Below are positions 16,040 to 24,900 of a stretch of 64,000 bases of DNA, in pieces. The stretch comes from Pseudonocardia bannensis. GTDB taxonomy: Bacteria > Actinomycetota > Actinomycetes > Mycobacteriales > Pseudonocardiaceae. Position 1 is the stretch's first letter. Each line of letters opens with the position of its first letter. A model generated the notes under the pieces. That model was not told the DNA's origin, ran no database searches, and saw only the letters and a list, made by a program, of their open reading frames with translations. The stretch spans positions 20,472 to 84,471 of the forward strand of contig NZ_JAAXKZ010000011.1 in NCBI RefSeq assembly GCF_012911875.1, read 5' to 3'. A program made the position numbers and the translations under genes.

Positions 16040-16756
16040 ATGGCCCGGACCGTCACCTCCCTGACGCTGACGCAGGCCGTCGCGGAGCACCTCCGGAACC
16101 TGATCCACCGGGGCGAGGTCGGGCCGGGCGACCGTCTGCCGGCCGAGCGCGAGCTCGCCGACCAGCTCGGCGTCGCGCGGATCAGCCTGCGCGAGGCGAT
16201 CAAGATCCTGCAGGACGACGGGTACGTGCAGGTGCGCCGCGGCGCTCATGGCGGCACCTACGTGACCGAGTTGCAGCTGCCGGTCGAACGCTGGCGGGCC
16301 CGGATGCGGACCGAGTCGGGCGAGTTCGACGACATCATCGACTTCCGCATCGCCCTGGAGACCGACGCCGCACGGCTGGCGGCGCGCCGCCGCGACCGGT
16401 CGGACCTGGTCGGGCTGCGAACGGCGATCAAGAAGCTCGGCCAGGCGGACTGCCGGGTCGCGTTCCGGTTGACCGACTCCCAGTTCCACGACGGGCTCGC
16501 CCGCGCCGCCCGCAACATCCGACTGGAGAACGCGATCCAGTCGGCCCGCGGCGAGCTGTTCAGCCCGCACGACCTGCTGCCGTTCGTCGACCCGGTCGAG
16601 GAGTCCGTACGCGACCACCAGCAGATCTACGAGGCCGTTCGCGACGGGGACGAGGAGGCGGCCGCGGCCACCATGCGCGAGCACATCGAGCGCACCCGCC
16701 GCCAGCTGCGGGACATCGTCTTCGGCTCCGAGAGCGGCGGCGCCCAGACCGGTTGA
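16040..16756 (+). CDS. GntR/FadR-family transcriptional regulator
   Basis: A 238-residue regulator. The N-terminal winged helix (about residues 10-75) reads LIHRGEVGPGDRLPAEREL, LGVARISLREAIKIL and GYVQVRRGAHGGTYV, a clear GntR motif. An all-helical FCD ligand domain follows, with EFDDIIDFRIALETDAARLA and a C-terminal HQQIYEAVRDGDEEAAAATM containing the usual metal/ligand histidines. It is divergent from glxB and 28 bases upstream of the permease promoter, so it probably controls both through the shared GTC-yG-GAC operators. The effector is unknown; a methylated amine, glutamyl-methylamide or N-methylglutamate would fit. Confidence 0.9.
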   Translation: MARTVTSLTLTQAVAEHLRNLIHRGEVGPGDRLPAERELADQLGVARISLREAIKILQDDGYVQVRRGAHGGTYVTELQLPVERWRARMRTESGEFDDIIDFRIALETDAARLAARRRDRSDLVGLRTAIKKLGQADCRVAFRLTDSQFHDGLARAARNIRLENAIQSARGELFSPHDLLPFVDPVEESVRDHQQIYEAVRDGDEEAAAATMREHIERTRRQLRDIVFGSESGGAQTG

Positions 16757-16784
16757 TCCCGCCCGGCTTCCCGCTGCGTGACCC

Positions 16785-16847
16785 TTGACACACGTCCGAC
16801 CCCGATGGTCGTATGACCCGTGGTTCGAGGTCCGGACCTCGAACCAC
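16785..16847 (+). promoter_or_regulatory. Predicted promoter plus perfect 28-bp palindromic operator of the permease operon
   Basis: TTGACA (16785-16790), an 18-base spacer and TCGTAT (16809-16814) form a good promoter. A perfect palindrome occupies 16820-16847; its left arm is GTGGTTCGAGGTCC and its right arm is the exact complement, giving the centre GAGGTCCGGACCTC. The palindrome covers the expected +1. The inner GTC-CG-GAC matches the GTC-TG-GAC at the glxB promoter. A perfect inverted repeat in this position is best read as a dimeric repressor site. Confidence 0.7.
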
Positions 16848-16999
16848 TGACCCGGGGCATACCCCCTGACCTCGGGTGTTGCTGTGTCCTGCCAGCAGTC
16901 CGGGTGCACCACCAGGCCCGGACGTGATCTCCCAGCTCTCGAGCGAAGGTGCTCCCCGCCCTGCGGCCCGGCGCCCCTTCCGCGGGATCGGAGGCACCC

Positions 17000-17317
17000 G
17001 TGCAATCCACGCCCGTGCAATCCACCATCGAGTCGCGCATCGACGCCCTGGCCCGGCGGGACCGCCTCCTGGCCGTGACGTTCACGGCGCTCATGTGGAG
17101 CGTTCTCGCGTTCGTGCTGACGGTGGCGAGCGCCGTCGCCCCCAGCCCGGGGATCGTCGTGGCGCTCGTGGCGTCACTGCTGCTGCTCGGCCTGTTCAAC
17201 ACGGCCTCGATGGTCGCGCTGGTGCGCCGCTACGCGGCGAACAAGGACCTCGTCTACCGGCCGGACATCGTCAACCTGGACCGGATGCGGCACGAGCGCG
17301 CGCGGGGGAGGTCCTGA
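17000..17317 (+). CDS. Small two-helix membrane protein, permease operon gene 1
   Basis: A 105-residue protein of no family known to me. Two strong membrane segments, LLAVTFTALMWSVLAFVLTV (about 25-48) and VALVASLLLLGLFNTASMV (about 53-75), are followed by a basic tail ending NLDRMRHERARGRS. GTG 17000 follows GGAGG by five bases. The first five codons are repeated almost exactly (GTGCAATCCACGCCC then GTGCAATCCACC), so a second GTG at 17015 could also serve. It is the first gene of the operon and ends one base before the next gene. Confidence 0.7.
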   Translation: MQSTPVQSTIESRIDALARRDRLLAVTFTALMWSVLAFVLTVASAVAPSPGIVVALVASLLLLGLFNTASMVALVRRYAANKDLVYRPDIVNLDRMRHERARGRS

Positions 17318-17318
17318 C

Positions 17319-17741
17319 GTGGCGCACTACGAGCCGCCGGTGCAGTCCAAGCGGGGCCAGCTGTTCGATGCCGCCACGGTCCTGGTGTTGATCTTCGCGA
17401 CGCTGTTCGTCACGACCTTCCTCGGCCAGGAGGCCGAGACCGCGTCCGCGCCGGCGGCGCCCCCGGCCCGCGAGCTCGCCGAACTGGAGATCACCGCGAC
17501 CGAGCGGGACCAGTTCCAGAAGCTGATCGACTCCGGCGCCACCGACCTGGCGGGGGCGACGGCCGCGGTGGAGACCAACCAGGCCGGATCGGACAAGTAC
17601 GACTTCAGCGTCGCGGCGCTGCTCGGTACGGCCGCGCTCCTCGCGGTGTACCTCGCCTTCGTGTACCGCACCTCGTTCCGGGAGTACCGCGAGGTGATCG
17701 ACGAGAAGTTCGGCCCGGGGGAAGGAGGTGGGTCGGCATGA
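17319..17741 (+). CDS. Small two-helix membrane protein, permease operon gene 2
   Basis: A 140-residue protein that I do not recognise. TM1 is AATVLVLIFATLFVTTFLG (about 18-36); an external loop of about 60 residues contains an Ala/Pro-rich stretch and ELEITATERDQFQKLIDSG; TM2 is FSVAALLGTAALLAVYLAFV (about 95-115). The C-terminal tail is charged (YREVIDEKFGPGEGG). GTG 17319 lies one base after the previous stop, with GGGGAGG ten bases upstream. Its stop overlaps the next ATG by four bases. The tight coupling suggests a subunit of a membrane complex with its neighbours. Confidence 0.7.
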   Translation: MAHYEPPVQSKRGQLFDAATVLVLIFATLFVTTFLGQEAETASAPAAPPARELAELEITATERDQFQKLIDSGATDLAGATAAVETNQAGSDKYDFSVAALLGTAALLAVYLAFVYRTSFREYREVIDEKFGPGEGGGSA

Positions 17742-17929
17742 CGATCGCCGGTGGCCTCGAACTCGTGGCCTGGATCCTCAGCGCGATCATCGCCGGCTGG
17801 CTCGTCTTCGACGTGGTCCGCGTCGCACGCACCCATGACGAGCACCTGCTGATCAACGCGGCCGAACTGATCGACACGCCGGCCGAGCCGCGGGCCGGCG
17901 CACGGGACGCGGAAGGTGGACGCGCATGA
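17738..17929 (+). CDS. 63-residue single-span membrane protein, permease operon gene 3
   Basis: One membrane helix (LVAWILSAIIAGWLVFDVV, about 9-28) is followed by a soluble tail with HDEHLLINAAELIDTP. The ATG at 17738 is preceded by GGAGG and overlaps both neighbours by ATGA-type junctions. No family is recognised. Such micro-proteins placed directly before a transporter gene often act as transporter accessory subunits; that is inference from position only. Confidence 0.65.
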   Translation: MTIAGGLELVAWILSAIIAGWLVFDVVRVARTHDEHLLINAAELIDTPAEPRAGARDAEGGRA

Positions 17930-19383
17930 GTACGGCGGCGAGCGACCCGCCCACGCCGGGCGTGATCGACGAGGTGACCACGGCGGAGCGGCCCGCACTC
18001 CGCAAGGTCCTCTCCCCCATGCACATCTGGGCCCTCGGCGTCGGCATCGTCCTCGTCGGCGAGTTCATGGGGTGGAACTTCGCGGTGGAGAAGGGCGGCA
18101 TGTACGGCGCTCTGATCGCCGCGTGGGTCGTGGGCCTGCTCTACACGTCCATCGTGATGATCAATTCGGAGATCACGTCAGCCATCCCCGCGGCGGGCGG
18201 GCAGTACGCACAGGCCAAGCACACCGTCGGGCCGCTGATGGCGTTCAACGTCGGGCTCTACCTGACATTGGCCTACACGATGCTCGAAGCCGCGAACGCG
18301 AACGTGCTCAGCTACCTGCTGACCACGCTGGCGAACCTGATGGGCAGCACCGAGGAGCTCTCGCCGTACCCGTTCGCCACCCTCGCGATCCTCGCTCTGG
18401 CGTGGCTGAACTACCGCGGCGTGTTCGCGACGCTGTCGCTGAACTTCGTGATCACCGGCTTCGCCTTTCTCACGATCCTCATCCTGTTCGTCGGCACCGG
18501 CGCCTGGAACCCCGCCGGGGAGCTGCAGCTCGCCGGGCTGGTCGGCCGGCTCGAGAACGGCCTGCCCTACGGCTGGCTCGGCGTGATCGCCGCGTTCCAG
18601 TTCGGGATGTGGTACTACCTCGGCATCGAGGGGACCGCGCAGGCGGCGGAGGAGTGCCGTTCGGCGCCGCGGTCGGTCCCGATCGGGAGCATGGCCGGGA
18701 TGATGACGCTGATCATCGCCGCGACCCTGACCTGGTACATCTGCGCCGGCCTGCTGCCCTGGCAGTACCTCGGCACCGCCATCACGCCGCTGTTCGACGC
18801 TGCGCGGGTCACCGGCAGCGGGGCGCTCGTGGTGCTGCTGCTGCTCGGCACCCTGTGCGCGACCCTCGCGTCGGCCAACGGCTGCATCAACGACGCCTCC
18901 CGGGCGTGGTTCTCCATGGGGCGCGACCGCTACCTGCCCGAGTGGTTCGGCGCGGTGCATCCGCGCTACCACACCCCGTTCCGGGCGATCGTGTTCCTGG
19001 TCCCGGTCGCGATCGCGTTCGCCCTGCTCCCGGTGCTGCTGAACCAGCCGACGCTGCTCGCCACGGTGATCACGTTCTCGATCCTGTCCGGGCTGCTCAT
19101 GTACAGCTTCATGGGGCCCAACTTCATCCGGTTCCGCAAGCTCTGGCCGATCGGCTCGATCACCCGCGGCTATGTCCTCCCGTTCCACCCCGCGCCGGCG
19201 ATCGCGCTGATCGGGTTGTCCGGGACGGTCTTCTTCGCGACGTTCCTGGGCTACGGCACATCGCTGCTGTCGATGCTCGCCTTCTACTTCCTGGCGTCGG
19301 TGTGGTTCGTGCTGCGGCGCTACAAGTACGTCCGGAGGGGGGCGCAGTTCACCGCCGACCTGCCGCGCCCGCGGGGCTACTGA
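17926..19383 (+). CDS. APC-superfamily amino acid/amine permease
   Basis: A 485-residue integral membrane protein with about twelve hydrophobic segments. The first is the APC signature region MHIWALGVGIVLVGEFMGWN, then AIPAAGGQYAQAKHTVGPLM (typical Gly-rich loop after TM2), WLGVIAAFQFGMWYYLGIEG and LASANGCINDASRAWFSMGR. The nearest group I can name is the ethanolamine permease-like branch of the APC family. Downstream of the shared operator and next to the amine cluster, it is a good candidate importer of methylamine, sarcosine or another small amine. The substrate cannot be read from sequence. Confidence 0.88.
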   Translation: MSTAASDPPTPGVIDEVTTAERPALRKVLSPMHIWALGVGIVLVGEFMGWNFAVEKGGMYGALIAAWVVGLLYTSIVMINSEITSAIPAAGGQYAQAKHTVGPLMAFNVGLYLTLAYTMLEAANANVLSYLLTTLANLMGSTEELSPYPFATLAILALAWLNYRGVFATLSLNFVITGFAFLTILILFVGTGAWNPAGELQLAGLVGRLENGLPYGWLGVIAAFQFGMWYYLGIEGTAQAAEECRSAPRSVPIGSMAGMMTLIIAATLTWYICAGLLPWQYLGTAITPLFDAARVTGSGALVVLLLLGTLCATLASANGCINDASRAWFSMGRDRYLPEWFGAVHPRYHTPFRAIVFLVPVAIAFALLPVLLNQPTLLATVITFSILSGLLMYSFMGPNFIRFRKLWPIGSITRGYVLPFHPAPAIALIGLSGTVFFATFLGYGTSLLSMLAFYFLASVWFVLRRYKYVRRGAQFTADLPRPRGY

Positions 19384-19405
19384 GCACGACAGGCCCCGGG
19401 GGGCG

Positions 19406-20086
19406 ATGCCGATGACGACCACTCTCGTGGTGCTGGCCGCCCTGGCCGCCATCGGGGTGCTCGCCCGGCTCCAGCTCTCCCACGTGCGCCGGGAGCGCCG
19501 GGAACGGGGCAGTCTCTTCGACGACGCGGGGCACCTGCTGGACGCGGCCCGGGTGCACCGCGAGGGCTTGGGCTACCCGGTGCTCACCGGGACCTACCGC
19601 GGCCACCCGGTGCGGCTCGAGCCCGTCGTCGAAGCCCTCGCGCTACGCAAGCTGCCGGTGCTCTGGCTGCTCGTCACCCAGCACCGTGAGCTCGACGTCG
19701 GTGCACCGCTCGACATCCTCACCCGGCCGTCGGGCACCGAGTTCTTCTCGCCCAACGCGGGATTCGCCCACGAGCTGGAGCGCCCGGCCGGGTTCCCCTC
19801 ACACGTCCGGATCGCGAGCCCCGACCCCGCCGCCGCCCCGGCGCCGGGCGCACTCGAGTTCCTGGCGCCGCTGCTGCACGACCCGCGGACCAAGGACGTC
19901 CTCCTCACGGCGGGAGGGGTGCGGGTGGTCCGCCGGCTCGCCGAGGGCGCCCAGGGCCCCTACCGGACCGCGCGGCGCGCCGACTTCGGGCCGGTGCAGA
20001 TCCGCCCCGACGGCCTGCGAGAGCTGCTGGACACCGTCAGCGGGATCGGCGACCTGCTCGCCGTCGGCCGCGTCGAGCCGACCTGA
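19406..20086 (+). CDS. Membrane-anchored protein of unknown function, permease operon gene 5
   Basis: A 226-residue protein with one N-terminal hydrophobic segment (TTLVVLAALAAIGVLARLQL) followed by a soluble domain: YPVLTGTYRGHPVRLEPVVE, RKLPVLWLLVTQHREL and DVLLTAGGVRVVRRLAEG. The ATG at 19406 has a G-rich site just upstream; ATG 19412 is an alternative. No family or catalytic motif is recognised. It follows the permease by 22 bases, and its stop overlaps the next ATG, so it belongs to the same operon. Confidence 0.65.
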   Translation: MPMTTTLVVLAALAAIGVLARLQLSHVRRERRERGSLFDDAGHLLDAARVHREGLGYPVLTGTYRGHPVRLEPVVEALALRKLPVLWLLVTQHRELDVGAPLDILTRPSGTEFFSPNAGFAHELERPAGFPSHVRIASPDPAAAPAPGALEFLAPLLHDPRTKDVLLTAGGVRVVRRLAEGAQGPYRTARRADFGPVQIRPDGLRELLDTVSGIGDLLAVGRVEPT

Positions 20087-20349
20087 TGCGGCCCCGGCCG
20101 CTCCTCGTGCTCGGCGTGGCGATCGTCCTGCCGGGCGTGGGCCAGGTCCTCAACCGCACGCCGGTGCGGGGCCTGATCTTCGTGTTCTACATGCTGCTGC
20201 TCGGCACGATCACCTATCAGCTCACCACTCCTGAGCACTCCTTCACAGGCCGCTACGCGGGCGGCTTGTTCGTCTACGCCATCAGCGTCCTGGACGCCTA
20301 CCGGTGGGCCGCGTACCGCGTGTCGGCCACCCGCCCGAGATCCGAATGA
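20086..20349 (+). CDS. 87-residue membrane protein, last gene of the permease operon
   Basis: Two to three hydrophobic stretches: PLLVLGVAIVLPGVGQVLN, GLIFVFYMLLLGTITYQL and YAGGLFVYAISVLDAYRW. The GxGQxxNR-like PGVGQVLNRTPVRGLIF and the DAYRWA end resemble small TM2-like membrane proteins in general layout, but the match is loose. The ATG overlaps the previous stop by one base (TGATG). Function unknown. Confidence 0.65.
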   Translation: MRPRPLLVLGVAIVLPGVGQVLNRTPVRGLIFVFYMLLLGTITYQLTTPEHSFTGRYAGGLFVYAISVLDAYRWAAYRVSATRPRSE

Positions 20350-20501
20350 TCACAGCGTTCACCGTCGAGATCGATCACGCCCGGCCGGGCTGACATCGGG
20401 ACGGTCACCGAGGGGCAGCACCGGGATCATCAGGACCGACGCTCCCGGACGCCGGCCGGCCCGGCACGAGGAATGGCGGGCGGAGGAGTACGGTTGAGCG
20501 G

Positions 20502-20523
20502 AGTAGTTGCGTTCTCAACTGCT
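20502..20523. promoter_or_regulatory. Inverted repeat upstream of pirin gene, likely operator
   Basis: AGTAGTTG (20502-20509) and CAACTGCT (20516-20523) form a near-perfect eight-base inverted repeat with a six-base spacer, ending 15 bases before the pirin ATG. The AGTTG-n6-CAACT form resembles MarR-type operators, which often control redox-related genes. No MarR gene is adjacent in the window. Confidence 0.5.
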
Positions 20524-20538
20524 TGAGTGGAGGTCACG

Positions 20539-21528
20539 ATGCCCGCCGTCACCGTCTCCGATGTCACGACACTGCCCCGCGTGCCCGAGCCCGGGCCGAC
20601 CGACGTCGACAGGCACGTCCGGTCGGTCACGACCGCGCCGTCGGGGTACGAGGGTGAGGGCTTCCCGGTGCGCCGCGCCTTTGCCGGGGCCGACCTGCGC
20701 GATCTCGACCCGTTCCTGCACATGGACCAGATGGGCGAGGTCGAGTACGCCCCGGGCGAGCCCAGGGGCACGTCGTGGCACCCGCACCGCGGCTTCGAGA
20801 CGGTCACGTACATCATCGACGGGACCTTCGAGCACGCCGACTCGCACGGCGGCGGCGGGGTGATCTCCAACGGCGACACCCAGTGGATGACCGCGGGCGG
20901 GGGTCTGCTGCACATCGAGCGGCCACCGGAGGCGCTGGTGATGAGCGGCGGGCTCTTCCACGGCCTGCAGCTGTGGGTGAACCTGCCCAGGGCCGACAAG
21001 TGGCTGGAGCCGAAGTACCAGGACCTGCGGGCCGGTGAATCGGTCCTGCTCACGACCCCCGACGGCGGCGCACTGATCCGGGTGATCGCCGGTGAGCTGG
21101 CGGGCCACCGCGGCCCGGGCTCGACGCACACGCCGATGGCGATGATGCACGCGACGGTCAGCCCCGGCGCGACCGTGCGACTGCCCTGGCGGCGTGACTT
21201 CAACGCGCTGGTCTACGTGCTCTCCGGCGCCGGCACGGTCGGCCCCGAGGGCCGGCCGGTGCGCACCGGGCAGCTCGCCGTGTTCGGCCCCGGCGACGTG
21301 ATCACCGTGGCCGGCGCGGTCAAGCAGGAGTCCCACCTGGCCGGGCTCGACGTGGTGATCCTCGGCGGACAGCCGATCCGGGAACCGATCGCGTGGGGCG
21401 GGCCGTTCGTCATGAACACCAAGGCCGAGGTGCTCCAGGCGTTCGAGGACTACCAGAAGGGCAAGCTCGGCGTCATCCCGGCGACCTACGTCCCGCACGG
21501 CGGCCTCGGCGGATCGACGGGATCCTGA
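20539..21528 (+). CDS. Pirin family protein
   Basis: A 329-residue bicupin of the pirin family, cytoplasmic, iron-binding; some bacterial members have quercetinase or regulatory activity. The N-terminal cupin has the metal ligands in FLHMDQMGEVEY, SWHPHRGFETVTYIIDG and GTFEHADSHGG, and VMSGGLFHGLQLWVNLP is typical. The C-terminal cupin (about 220-300) includes LPWRRDFNALVYVLSGAG and HLAGLDVVILGG, and ends with a family-typical GGPFVMNTKAEVLQAFEDYQ. ATG 20539 is chosen because GGAGG lies six bases upstream; a GTG at 20527 overlaps that site. An inverted repeat just upstream suggests repressor control. Confidence 0.92.
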   Translation: MPAVTVSDVTTLPRVPEPGPTDVDRHVRSVTTAPSGYEGEGFPVRRAFAGADLRDLDPFLHMDQMGEVEYAPGEPRGTSWHPHRGFETVTYIIDGTFEHADSHGGGGVISNGDTQWMTAGGGLLHIERPPEALVMSGGLFHGLQLWVNLPRADKWLEPKYQDLRAGESVLLTTPDGGALIRVIAGELAGHRGPGSTHTPMAMMHATVSPGATVRLPWRRDFNALVYVLSGAGTVGPEGRPVRTGQLAVFGPGDVITVAGAVKQESHLAGLDVVILGGQPIREPIAWGGPFVMNTKAEVLQAFEDYQKGKLGVIPATYVPHGGLGGSTGS

Positions 21529-21530
21529 CC

Positions 21531-21839
21531 GTGGCCACCCCGGAACAGACGGTTCGCGACGTGCCCGAGCGCTCGCGCTTCGAGATCCGCGTCGACGGCG
21601 ATCTCGCCGGGTTCGTGGCCTACCGCACCCGGCCCGGCGCGATCACCTTCACCCACACCGAGATCGACGACGCCTTCGCCGGTCAGGGCCTGGGCTCCAC
21701 CTTGGTCCGCGCCGCACTCGACACGGTGCGCGACCGCGGGTGGGCCGTGCGGCCCGAGTGCCCGTTCGTACGCGGCTGGATCGCGAAGCACCCCGGCTAC
21801 GCGGACCTCGTCGCGGAGCGGTCCCGCTACGACCTCTGA
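21531..21839 (+). CDS. Short GNAT-type N-acetyltransferase
   Basis: A 102-residue one-domain protein of the YidJ/Gtn1-like small acetyltransferase group. Visible are RFEIRVDGDLAGFVAYR, ITFTHTEIDDAFAGQGLGST with the acetyl-CoA loop, LVRAALDTVRDRGWAVRPEC and FVRGWIAKHPGYADLV. GTG 21531 lies two bases after the pirin stop, so the genes are almost certainly co-transcribed. Substrate is unknown. Confidence 0.85.
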   Translation: MATPEQTVRDVPERSRFEIRVDGDLAGFVAYRTRPGAITFTHTEIDDAFAGQGLGSTLVRAALDTVRDRGWAVRPECPFVRGWIAKHPGYADLVAERSRYDL

Positions 21840-21974
21840 TCACTCCGGGGCACCGAGGACGACGGTCGGAGATCCACGACGAGGCGACCGGAACACCGTC
21901 CCCCGGGCGAGGCCCCGGGATGTCGGAGGGGCGTCGTAGCCTGGGCCCTCGTCGGCGGCGGGAGGAGGGGTGCG

Positions 21975-24900
21975 GTGCTGGCCGTGCACGGGCTCTGGTC
22001 CCCCGGTCGCGGTCTGCTGCTGTGGGCCGAGGACGGTTCCCGCCCGTCCACCACCGGCCGCCGATCCCTGCGGTCGGCCCGGCCGCACCCGTTCGCGCTG
22101 CCCACCTCCGAGCTCGCGGCGCTGCACCCGGGCAAACCGACGACCGTGACACTGCTGCTGCCGTCGCGCAGCAGCGGCCCGCTCGACTCCCCCGAGCTCG
22201 TCCGCTCCGTCCGGGTCGGGCGCACCCGGTCGGCCCCGAGCCTGCAGCCCTGGACCGTGCCCGCGGTCGTCGTCGACCCGGCCGAGCTCGACGACCCGGC
22301 CGAGGAGGCGCGCTACGGCGCGTCGGTCGCGCACCTGCGGGCGCTCGCCCGCTTCGCCGCCGATCTGGCCGCTCGCGGCCGGGTGGCGCCCACGCTGACC
22401 CGCGGCGAACCCGGTCCGGAGGCGCGCTGGCGGCCCGTGGTCCAGGGACTCGACGCCGTCGCGCTCGACACGCTGGTCGCCGCGATGCCCCCGGTCGGCC
22501 GGGCCGAACAGCGCCCCCACCGCGGGAGCGGGCCGGGTACGGGTGGCGTACCCCGGTCCGGCCCCGAGCGCACCGGCCAGGACCCCGCGGCTCTGGTCCG
22601 CGATGCCGTCGCGGTCCTCGTCGACGCCGCGGTCCGTGACCGGCTGGCCCGCGCCGACGAGCCCGTCGCCCTGCTGCCACCGCGGCGCGGCCGCATCCCG
22701 CGCCGCCTGCCGGCGACCGAGGCCTGGCTCGCCGCGCTCACCACCCCGGACGCGGGCATCGACGCCGACCCCGGCGAGCTCGAGGAACTGGCCCGGGCGC
22801 TCGCGCCGTGGGACCGGATCGGCACCGAGCCCACCGGCCCCGGCCGGGCGAGCTTCCGGCTGGCGGAGATCCGGGTTCTGGACGACCCCGCCGACCCGGA
22901 CGGGCCGGGCACCGACCAGACCGGCGACGGCACCCGCTGGCAGCTGCAGTTCCTGCTGCAGTCGACCGAGGACCCGAGCCTGCTCGTGCCCGCGGAGCGG
23001 GTGTGGAGCGGCGGCTCCGGCGCGCTCGGCCGGCTGATCGCGGCGCCGCAGGAGCTGCTGCTCGCCGAGCTCGGCCGGGCAGCCCTGGTGTACCCGCCGC
23101 TGGAGTCGGCGCTGCGTCAGGCCCGCCCGGAGGCGCTCGATCTCGATCTCGACGGCGCGCACCGGTTCCTCACCGAGGGTGCCGCGCTGCTACTGGCCGC
23201 CGGCTTCGGTGTGCAGCTCCCGTCGGGCTGGGACGGCAGCCGCCGCCTGGGCCTGCGGCTGTCCGTCCGCTCCACGGCGACCGCCGGCGTCGTCACCCGC
23301 GGCGGCCTCGGCCGTGAGCAGGTCGCCGACTTCCGCTGGGCGCTCGCGGTCGGCGACGAGGTGCTCGACGAGGAGGAGATCAGCGAGCTGGTCGCGGCGA
23401 AGGCGCCGCTGGTCCGGCTTCGTGGGCGGTGGGTGACCGTCGACCAGGACCGGTTGCGCACCGGGCTGGAGTTCCTGCGCCGGTCCCGCCGGGGGCGCCC
23501 CGCACCGACCGCGGCCGAGGTCCTCGCGCTCGCCCAGGCCGATCCGGCCGATCATGACACCCCGCTGCCCGTCACGGGTGTCGACGCCGACGGCTGGCTC
23601 GGCGACCTGCTGACCGGCACCGCCGAACGCACCCTGGTCCCGCTGGAGCCGCCGCCGGACTTCCGCGCGACGCTGCGGCCCTACCAGCAGCGGGGGCTGT
23701 CGTGGCTCGCCTTCCTGTCCTCGCTCGGACTCGGCGCGTGCCTGGCCGACGACATGGGTCTGGGCAAGACCGTTCAGCTGCTCGCCCTGGAGACGCACGA
23801 GCGCGCGGGCGGCGCGAGCGGTCCGACGCTGCTGCTGTGCCCGATGTCGCTGGTCGGCACCTGGCAGCGGGAGGCGGCGCGGTTCGCGCCCGGCCTGCGC
23901 GTGCACGTCCACCACGGCGGCGCCCGGGCGCGGGGCGGCGAGCTGGGCACGGCGGTGGCCGCCAGCGACCTCGTCGTCACCACCTACGCCACCGCCGCCC
24001 GCGACATCGACGAGCTCGCCGGGGTCGAGTGGCGCCGCGTGGTGCTCGACGAGGCGCAGGCCATCAAGAACAGCCACGCCACGCATGCCCGGGCCGTGCG
24101 CCGGTTGCGGGCCGGGCACCGGATCGCGCTCACCGGCACCCCGATGGAGAACCGGCTGGCCGAGCTGTGGTCGGTGATGGACTTCCTCAACCCCGGGGTG
24201 CTCGGCACGGCCCAGCGATTTCGCGCCCGGTTCGCCATCCCCGTCGAGCGCCACGGCGACACCGACGCGGCCGACCTGCTGCGCCGCATCACCCGGCCCT
24301 ACCTGCTGCGCCGGGTCAAGACCGATCCGACGGTCATCGACGACCTGCCCGAGAAGATCGAGATCACCCAGCACTACCGGCTGACGCGAGAACAGGCCTC
24401 GCTGTACCGCACCGTGGTCGACGACATGATGGAGAAGATCGAGGACTCCGACGGCATCGCCCGGCGCGGCAACGTGCTGGCGGCGATGGCCAAGCTCAAG
24501 CAGGTCTGCAACCACCCGGCCCAGCTCCTGCACGACGGCTCGGGGGCCGCCGGGCTGGGCCGGCGATCGGGGAAGGTGATCCGGCTCGAGGAGATCCTCG
24601 CCGAGATCCTGGCCGAGGGCGACAAGGTGCTGTGCTTCACCCAGTTCACCGAGTTCGCGTCCATGCTGGTGCCGCACCTGACCGCCCGGTTCGATCAGGA
24701 GGTGCTCTACCTGCACGGCGGCACACCCAAACCGAAGCGCGACGAGATGGTGTCCCGGTTCCAGTCGGCGGACGGCCCGTCGATCTTCCTGCTGTCCCTC
24801 AAGGCGGGCGGCACCGGGCTGACCCTGACCGCCGCCAACCACGTCGTGCACCTGGACCGCTGGTGGAACCCGGCGGTGGAGAACCAGGCCACCGACCGCG

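Noticed and set aside
16820..16847. Transcription terminator or tRNA-like arm (contains GGTTCGA)
   Set aside because: It lies just after a promoter with no T-run and no upstream gene end in range; no cloverleaf can be formed, so an operator is more likely.
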